From the NCBI RefSeq assembly GCF_026210795.1, contig NC_089441.1, positions 1,736,001-1,800,000 on the forward strand: 64,000 nt of DNA. The letters are read 5' to 3'. The stretch is from Rhizophagus irregularis. Its lineage: Eukaryota > Glomeromycota > Glomeromycetes > Glomerales > Glomeraceae. Every line of letters begins with the position of its first letter. The first letter of the stretch is position 1. Both the position numbers and the translations under genes were made by a program. Positions 56,311 to 64,000 of the stretch are shown one piece after another. The notes under the pieces were generated by a model, which worked only from the letters and a program-made list of their open reading frames with translations, ran no database searches and had not been told where the DNA came from.

Positions 56311-57131
56311 AAATTTCATTATCATTCATCATACCTGAAATTAGTTACCATAAATAGATTAGGCGGAGGCAGAGTTCACGGGTTTTAATTATATGGTATG
56401 AGATTTCAAGTTACACGATTCAAACTATTTATACATGCTAGTCTAAACGTTACGGTTACACATGTATTTTTTTAGTTACATAAATTAAAAAAAAAACTGC
56501 AAAACTGGAAACTGGTACAAATTTAGTATATAGTTTAAATTTTATTAAGTAGCTCAAAATTTAGTATATAAAATTAACAATATACATATATTACCAATGA
56601 ATACAATATAAATTACAAATGATGACTATTTACTGGGTTAATGTATGATAGTAATATGTAACTTATATTTTTCTATACATGTTTAACGCCAATATTATTA
56701 TCTAACCATAGATATAAATCAAACTTCAGATAAATTCCATAGTTTCATTAATAATATATATTTCTGACAACTCCTCTACTTTATTCTATTTCTCCCAAGG
56801 TTTTTCCATGGTGTAAGCATGATAAAGCCACTCGATATGTATACTAAAGTTTATTAAGAATTTATTTATATGGTAAAGTGATTTATTTATTGAAGAATAC
56901 AACGCGTACTGTGGATTAAAATCCGTTATTATTCCGTTGGCTAAGTCCGAATTGGCTTTTTATTTTGAAAATTAAAAAAATTGGCATAGCCAATTTGATC
57001 AATCGAGGCTGTGATTAAATTATTACTGTGCAAATTTTTTAAGCCAAAAAAAGTAGTAGACTTTTCGTACATATATAGACATGTTTATTTCGAGGTTTCA
57101 AACGTTTCTTTGGAAATTTTCCTAAAAAAAA

Positions 57132-59343
57132 ATGAAATCAACTCTTAACATTCTTTACATTTTAATTTTCGCGTTAATCGCATTTCTTTTAGATCCATGT
57201 GATGCAAATGATGACGCATGTGGGATATTGGCCAATAATCTTAAACGATCTAATAAAGACCCAAATATTAGCGTGAAACACTCTGACGTTCAAGCATGTT
57301 TTGAATCATTTCCATACGATAAGAACCTAGCTGAAAAAGTAATTTAAATTATTTTCACTACAAAATATCGTTTATACATTAACAAAATTTTTCTTCACAG
57401 ACAATCGAAACGCTAAAGAAGACACTTCAAGGATTTTATGTATTTTTATCAGAAGCTAAAGAACAGCCAAGACAAGGATTTTCTTTTACAGCTATTGATT
57501 TAGTTAAAGAACTAGATTCATTGCTATCAAATAATTATAAAACGGATTATCAATTCATGGTAAATACACTTTGTATCTCATTTAAAAATTATTATTTATA
57601 TTAATCAAACTTTTCAAAATATTCTGTTTACTTTAGACCGATATAGTTAGTTTAATCAGCGAAACGAAAGATGCTCATTTAAGTTTTTACCCAAGTTGTT
57701 ATTTTACATTCATGTATAATCAACAACTTTCATTATATTCTACAGTTGTTAATGATAAGCAAGTAATTAATATATTTGCAGACGAAATAGATAAAAATAC
57801 AATCGATTGTGAGGTAACACATATTGATGGAAGGCCTTCAATAGAAGTCATTAAAGAATTTGCAGATACGTTATCTGTAAGTAAAGATTCAGGAGTAAGA
57901 TTTAATTTTGCATTATCAGGGGTAACATTCAATGAAAATGGCGACTTGATAGAATCCCCTGGAAGCTTCACAATTAGAGATCAACTTCCCAAGCAATCAT
58001 CAGTGGAATATTCTCTTAAATGTGCAAATGATACTTCAAAAAAATTTACTAGAGAATGGAAAATTAGACCATTACTATCTAACACATTTAATACATCAAA
58101 AGATTATTGGAATACATTTTGCCTATTAAATGATAGTATTGTGTTGACATCTAATCCTAAAACAGTAGCACCAAAAATTTATAACATGAGTGAATGTAAA
58201 ATGGTTTACAAAACAACAATTGCTAAATTTTTCATATTAAGTGATAATAAGACTGGAGTTGTTGTTCTTACAAGCGTAGATCCTCCAGATAGTTATTTTG
58301 TTAATGAAATGTTTGAAATACAAAATGGATTCAATTCATTAGAAAAAGAAGGTGTTAAAAAAGTAAGTACTATATCACTTAATCATTTAACTATTCATTT
58401 TTTGAACTTCCTTTTAAATAATTTTTTACCTCAATAGCTTGTGTTAGACTTCAGTGGAAATGGGGGAGGAAGTGTAGAATTAGCATTTTTTATCGTTTAT
58501 TTATTGTTTCCAGAAACTGATCCATCATTCAATCTTGATATGGTTGTTACCGAGTTATCACGTGAAGCATTTTTTCAAGCAACATCACAATCTGTGCATG
58601 AAGATTTTGTTGATACATCACTTATTTCTCCATTGGTAAACATAAGCAGCAAAGAAAGTATTGCAAGATGGGCTGCGGAAACAGCATACAGAGTAACTAC
58701 CATCAGTTCTGTTTTCGATATTTTTTCTTACAAAAATCCGGCAACAAATGATCATTTTCATACTGTTGAAGAATTTATTGGAAATAATACATACTTAAGA
58801 GGTGGTACTTCTACTCGATACACATCAAAATTTGTTAATAGATATTCAGAACGACTTAGCATATTTATACAATTATTATCAGGAGACTTTTTTAATAAGT
58901 ATGAATGGAAGAGCGAAGATATGATCATATTAACAGATGGATTTTGCGGTTCATCATGCTCTTTAATTGCCCAACGTATGGCATTAAACAATAATGTCAG
59001 TACTGTCGCTGTTGGCGGTTATAAAGATACACCATTATCTTATTCTTCATTTCCAGCTGGACAGGTACTTAAATTTGAAGAATTAATTCCTCAATTAGAT
59101 GCTGCCGGTTTATTACAAAATGAAACACTTGCAGATTTAATTCCTCCACTGTTTTTGATTAGAGCTGTGTTTGGTTTTACTCTCAAAGAAAATTATGATG
59201 TTGTTAATAAAGATAATCTAAATCAAGAAGGTGTATTAGAATTTACGTATAAACCTGCTGAACATAGATATTATCGTGATGAAATAAGTGCAAGAGATCC
59301 TAGCGTGTTATGGTTAAAAGTTGCTAAAGAACTTCTTAATTAA
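57132..59343 (+). CDS. Secreted S41/CPAF-like serine peptidase, copy 3
   Basis: Exons 57132-57338, 57401-57559, 57637-58362 and 58438-59343, all phase 0, give 665 aa. The signal peptide is MKSTLNILYILIFALIAFLL with a short D/C-rich segment after it. Catalytic-half motifs are VLDFSGNGGGS, LFPETDPSFN, an internal YLRGGTSTRYTSKF and LTDGFCGSSCSLIAQRMA, so Gly-Gly and the Ser of GSSC are retained. Copy 3 lacks the ESPG-INKLPG insertion of copy 2. The last exon encodes exactly the same number of residues in all three copies. Known S41 enzymes are Ser/Lys or CPAF-type peptidases; which mechanism applies here is not clear by eye. The gene is convergent with the intact BTB-TLDc gene at 59545, suggesting they duplicated as a pair. 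Secretion is inferred from the signal peptide and lack of other membrane spans. Confidence 0.86.
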
Positions 59344-59544
59344 ATGAAGAATTATTTGTATATTACAATGTTAAAATTGAATGGTTAATAAAATTTTTAT
59401 AAATAAAATTACAATTGTAAATAAAATTACAATTTTAATGCATAATTAAATAAATTGCTATTAAAACGATTATTAAAAATGTGACATTTGCCTGTTAGAA
59501 TTTGATTGATCTTTAATAATTTCAGTTATGAATTAAATTTTTTC

Positions 59545-61012
59545 TTAATTATTTTTAACTACTTGAAATACTTCATATTCATCAATTTCAAAATTTCTTG
59601 GAATATTAATATTAAAATAAGAATTTGGCACAGAACTCCATTTACCTTCTTCATCCATTGATAAATCATTACTACCATTAGAGAAATACCCAAAAAGTGG
59701 TCCCCAAGAACTATTACATTGAATAGAATACTTTGAATTTGTTACTTTGCCTAACTTACCGGTATCAATATTTTTATAATCGTCAAATAAAAATATAAAA
59801 CTATCTGTGATATTATAAGATTTATTTCCTACCCAATCTAATGGATTATATCCTCCAACTATTTGATTTGTATTTTTAATTTTTGCAACAATAATTGTCG
59901 CTCCTTCATTATCACATTTTGCGTGAAATGTAGAAGCATTAAATCCATCTCGACTCCCACGTAAAATAAGATTGAATTTATATGAAATTGGTTCTATAGT
60001 CACAACTTTTTTGTCTATCCAACTTGAAAATAATGCAAAATGCTTTCTATTGATAAATTTTGTATTAAATTTACGTGAAGGTAAAGATCCTATTTGTTTT
60101 GTATGAGAAAACAAGTGATACTGTAAGATTTCATGTCTTAGTTTTTTTGATAACAAATCTTCATAGGGTATTATCCTATCAAAAAATTCTTTTGAGCCAA
60201 TATCATGAAACCTAATCAATGGAATGAATCTTGATATTGTTCTTCCCATTAAAGCACATTCTTCATTTGTCCATTCAAAAGGATCTCTATTGACAGTAGG
60301 ATTTTGTGCATGAGTCCATCTGATCAAGCTATTCCATAATTCGATTTCATTAATCATAAGATCATCTCGTTGAAGTAATAACTCCAACAATTCCGTTGAT
60401 AATTTCAAAACATTGTCGCCACTGAATAAAATATCCGGATGTTGACAAATTTTTTCCAAACAATCGTTCTTCAGCGTAACAAAAGATTCATGCTGAGAAG
60501 TAATTTCAAGGATTCCAACGGGATCATCATTTAAAAAAATTTTTTGATTATTAATTAAATATTCTTGAACGTGTTCACTAAGCGTTTGTAATCCAAGTTC
60601 ATCTGTAGCAATTAATAAGCTAAATACATCTGATCCATTATTGCTGCTTAAATCAATTTGGCCACAATATAAATACCTATTGATTTTAATTATTTTGAAG
60701 TAATTTAGATATCGTATTTAATAATTATTAATAATAAATCATATAATACAATAAATACCTGAGAATAGTTTCAAAGGTATGTGGCAAAATATTAGACTTC
60801 TTAAAGATATATTTACCATTTTCTATCTCCGCCCAATTATTAGAAAATGCGGTACGAAAATAATTTGACTGACAACAAAGAATGACTGAATGAGCGTAAA
60901 TTACCTTTTGATTCTGTTCTTCACCGGCGTATATGATAACATCATAATTTTCTTTTGTTTCGAAAAGATGTTCAAGGTTTTTCAAAACTTCTAGATATAA
61001 CTTTGATTCCAT
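59545..61012 (-). CDS. BTB/POZ-BACK-TLDc protein, intact partner of S41 copy 3
   Basis: Exon 1 is 60759-61012 and exon 2 is 59545-60676; the 82-bp phase-2 intron lies between LR and YLYCG. The product is 461 aa. Exon 2 is open from its acceptor through the BACK region, although it has no ATG until well inside. BTB lies at about 18-120 (YDVIIYAGEEQNQKVIYAHS, WAEIENGKYIFKKSNI). BACK follows with FLNDDPVGILEITSQHESF, CLEKICQHPDILFSGDN and WNSLIRWTHAQNPTVNRDPF. TLDc is at about 295-461 (LRGSRDGFNASTFHAKCDNE, VGGYNPLDWVG, YEVFQVVKNN). It is probably a Cullin-3 adaptor-type protein of unknown client. Its two duplicates (41125-42038 and 49845-53406) are dead, so this is the only surviving partner of the triplicated unit. 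Confidence 0.88.
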
Positions 61013-61499
61013 TTTTAAATAAAATGTCAGAAACCCGGATTGTATGTTGTATTTATATAAATTTTAAAATGATCGACATAGGAGTATAGTTCTTCCGAAA
61101 AAAAAGGTCTAGGGTAATGCCGCGACCCTTAAATAATTGCTTTAGGCTAAAAATTTGTCGATCTCTTCCGTTTCTGTTCAATATGCTTACGCCTCATGCT
61201 GCTTTAGCCTGAATTATTACCTGCCCTGCTGACAAATTCAAGAATTTTACGGAATTTAGCGCAAGATCTATTTTCCTAACCCAAACCGGGTTGTGTAGCT
61301 TTAAAACTTCTAGAGTCATCTCCAAGTAAATCGGTTAGCCTCCACTTTTTACATAAACAACATTTTAGTTTCGTACATTATCAAATTGTTCTTTGCTAGA
61401 ATTAAATAAATATCAATATTTTTTACATTTTATTCAATTTTACTAAATTTCCTTGGCAAATATGTTAACTATAATGAATTTTATTCTCAATCTATCAAT

Positions 61500-62255
61500 G
61501 TATCCATCGTAGTCGTTAACCATATTCCAAAAACTATTTTCTCCAGTTAAATTGAAAAGATTAAAAACTCCTTACGTTCGAATTCCGAGAATCAATAGAA
61601 ATGTTCTTCAAAGTGATTATAACGTAAGTTGCAGCAACACAGTTTATTTATTTATTTTATTTATTATTTATTTATTTATTTTAAAAATAAGAAAAATGTT
61701 TCAAGTCATAATTTCTTTTATAATTAATATTTGCTATTATATTATTTATATTATTGGAAGTGTAGATTTAGCCGACAAATATGGAAACGGAACATTTATT
61801 CTACCTGTTCTCTTTGGACACGCTTATTGATAATATTCAAGAAAATGTCCCGTAGAAATTCTTCAGTGTTTTCTAATATTAAATTTATTTTTAAACTTTA
61901 TTCAAAGAATAACTTAATCAAGGACAATATATTACTCTTGCAAATTGAATAGATGATGAAGAATCAACATAAATTTTAAAACTTATTCAACGAAAAATTT
62001 TCCAACGCTGAAAATTTTTTTTCAACTTCCGCGCTCATGATTCTCTCAATTATACGAAAAAGAATTCGATTTAATTTTTTAGTAACAATTTATAGTTTGT
62101 GATCATATAGGAGCAGATGTTTATAATAATTGAGCCAAGATAAAAAAAATTTTTCATTTAGAGCCGATAGGGAACAATGTAACTGATGGATTAGTGTGGA
62201 TATATAGAATATTTGAAAAAAAATATTGTGAAATATTTCAGGTTGAAAAAAACAT
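61500..62255 (+). pseudogene. Badly decayed BTB-TLDc copy
   Basis: Forward fragments resemble the pseudogene at 63382. A BTB part has TIFQKLFSPVKLKR-like content near 61520-61560 and RIPRINRNVLQSDYN before a GTAAGTTGCAGC donor-like site at 61624. A YIYYWKC(R)-like intron-downstream part follows at about 61740, then KKMSRRNSSV, which in the right frame reads as the CPVEILQ-type BACK motif. A last piece ending CEIFQVEKN near 62225-62255 matches the EVFQV end. Most of the BACK and TLDc is deleted. Confidence 0.6.
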
Positions 62256-63381
62256 TGCCAATTTGTTAAAGATCATGATAAACTTTAATACATTTTATAT
62301 GTTTTTATTTTATATTGTTAATTATCCGACAAAGTAACAGTCTAAAAATAAGAAAACTTGGGAAAAATCGGTATAATAGCCATTAAGGTGGTGACAATAT
62401 ATAGCATTCTCTTCTCTTCTCTTCTTTTTTTTTTGTCTTCATTTATTAAACATCATCTGACCCAAATTAGATTAGTCAAGATAATTTGCACTTGTAAAAA
62501 CAAATACATATAATAAAATGACCTATCTAGAACCTAATTAAAAATGTTCATCTATTTTCTGTCCTCTCCACTATTAACGCGCTTCCTATTTTTATTATCT
62601 ACTTGATCTTTATGAAGTCTTGAAGAAAAAACCGCGTTCAAAGCGTTGAATTCGTCAAGAAACATTTTTTAAAATAAGTTTCTACTGTTTGCTTCTTTCT
62701 ATTCTTTTCTGGTTAATCTCCGCTCAGACAATTGTTCATCTGTAGCTTCGTACTTATCCTCCATCACTAAATTTTTATCTTTACATTTCTTTTCAAGCTT
62801 ACCTTTTACTTTCTAAATTAAAACGTCTACCATTTTACATTTTCTTTAATTCTTCTAGTTTTGACGACGCTGCAAACCATCTAAATGAAATAATTTGCTT
62901 TATCTCACGTAACCACGTTTTATTTAATCTTTCCACTTTTCCGCGAACCAAATTCTCAAATGAATCTCTGCTATTACTGTTTGATATTTGTGTTCTAGTA
63001 CATTTTTAGGAGTGCTCATTATAAATATTTAGAAGTTTTCTGCACTTCGGTAATCTTTTTCTCTGAAGCACGTGATCTCTTTTTTCTTTTGTTAATTTTA
63101 ATCATTCTTTTTTTTTCGGGCTCATATAATGATTATTGTATTATTCTATCTGGTTAGTTTAATTCAGGAATTAGTGTTCGAATTCCCCTAGCGTTTCATT
63201 CAGATATGAAAAATAAAATTCTTTCCATTATTTTCCTATAAATAAACATACAGCGCATAATCTTAAACATGTTATTTCCGTGTAACAGACCACGCGTAAT
63301 CTTAATTCAGACTTCTTTTTCTCAATATATTTAAACACTTTCTCAAAAAAATAACAAAATACAATCAAAATTTTTAAAACA
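62256..63381. other. Intergenic sequence
   Basis: A CT-rich patch (CTCTTCTCTTCTCTTCTTTT) lies at 62410-62431. Several weak coding-like words in 62700-63130 are not recognised. No gene is seen. The final part is upstream of the last BTB copy. Confidence 0.4.
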
Positions 63382-64000
63382 ATGTCTTCTACATTCTATT
63401 CAGATTTATCAAATAACTTTGGTCGTCTTCTTAATAATGAGATTGAATATAATGTCATTATTCAAGTAGGAGGATATAAAGAATTCCAATCATCCTTCGT
63501 AGTCGTTCTTCATATTTTCAAAAATTATTTTCTTCTAGTCGAATTAAAGAATTTAAAGACGAAAATGACATATTCACATTCAAATTTCCAGAAATTAATA
63601 AAATGTTTTCGAAATGATTCTTATGTAAGTTGCAGCATCGTAAAATTAAAAAAAAAAAAGTAAAATAAAAAGTTTATAAGTCCTAATTTAATATATATTT
63701 TTATTTTTTTTTATAGTTACATTTATACTGGAAGTATCGATTTGACTCATAAAGGAGGAGACGGAATATTTTATATTTTATATGCCTCTTCAAAATTTTC
63801 TTTGGATGCAATTACAAAATTTATCGAAAAAATATCTTATTGAAAATCATTCAAAATATTTAAGAAAATATCCCGTAGAAATTCTTCAAATTATTTTAAA
63901 TACAAAGTATACTTTTAATAATTTACAAGAATTGTGTTTAGATACAATTTGATTTCACGCTAATAATTTCGACAAAACTTCCCAATCCTTTATTGGAAAT
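63382..64000 (+). pseudogene. Decayed BTB-BACK(-TLDc) copy, cut by the window edge
   Basis: It starts with an intact ATG and BTB beginning (DLSNNFGRLLNNEIEYNVII). A deletion and frameshift follow at about 63487, after which another frame reads LRSRSSYFQKLFSSSRIKEF and KDENDIFTFKFPEINKMFSK. A stop follows near 63618. After an intron-like T-rich gap the sequence resumes with YIYTGSIDLTHKGGDGIFYI at 63719 and a broken BACK (YPVEILQIILNTKYTFNNL). Frames keep shifting to the window edge, so TLDc is not visible. The fragment at 61500 is its nearest relative. Confidence 0.78.

Larger units (their letters stand above)
56645..61401. repeat. Segmental duplication unit, copy 3 (most complete)
   Basis: It runs from about GATAGTAATATGTAACTTAT to TTGTTCTTTGCTAGAATTAA and contains an intact S41 gene and an intact convergent BTB-TLDc gene separated by 201 bp. 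It is the reference for judging losses in copies 1 and 2. Upstream of the S41 start, all three copies conserve CGCGTACTGTGGATTAAAAT then CCGTTATTATTCCGTTGGCT, a candidate promoter block. Confidence 0.88.

Overview
The window looks like nuclear DNA of an arbuscular-mycorrhizal fungus (Glomeromycotina, Rhizophagus-like). This is inferred from strong AT richness, short GT-AG introns of 62-164 bp, several BTB-BACK-TLDc genes with decayed relatives, an F-box-like gene of the asparagine/isoleucine-rich type, and FAR1/MULE transposon debris. There are no operons, ribosome binding sites or CRISPR arrays. Most of the sequence between genes is decayed coding sequence, MITEs, inverted repeats and minisatellites.

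Layout. 1-3.3 kb: a TA-flanked MITE, short tandem repeats and AT-rich low complexity. 3.3-13.2 kb: three forward BTB-BACK-TLDc genes (3306, 6011, 11655), interrupted by a spliced SAM-domain plus PD-(D/E)XK-nuclease-like gene (9276-10792). 13.2-16.7 kb: non-coding repeats. 16.7-25.2 kb: reverse strand, with a decayed BTB-TLDc gene carrying a hAT-like MITE, an F-box-like gene (20256-21896) and an intronless gene with two tandem BTB domains (23407-25155). 25-38 kb: gene-poor, with a tRNA-like hairpin, minisatellites, one unrecognised RRM-like ORF and another decayed BTB-TLDc gene.

38-61.4 kb holds the most striking structure. A unit of about 4.2-4.8 kb is present three times in the same orientation. 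Each unit has a four-exon gene for a secreted S41/CPAF-like serine peptidase, followed by a convergent BTB-BACK-TLDc gene. All three peptidase genes look intact (666, 667 and 665 aa). Only the third BTB partner is intact. The first has lost its TLDc end, and the second is broken by a Harbinger-like MITE and by a replacement of about 2.3 kb that includes an 804-bp foldback element. Between the copies lie a dead MULE transposase, itself split by a TA-flanked MITE, a 1.4-kb TIR element, purine/pyrimidine tracts, long hairpins and an F-box-like fragment. The right edge holds two more decayed BTB-TLDc copies.

How the genes work together. BTB-BACK proteins are commonly Cullin-3 substrate adaptors and F-box proteins are SCF adaptors, so much of the intact content may concern ubiquitin-ligase specificity. 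The S41 proteins appear to be secreted. All functions are inferred from sequence motifs; no search was run. Exon joins were worked out by hand from splice consensus and paralogue comparison.
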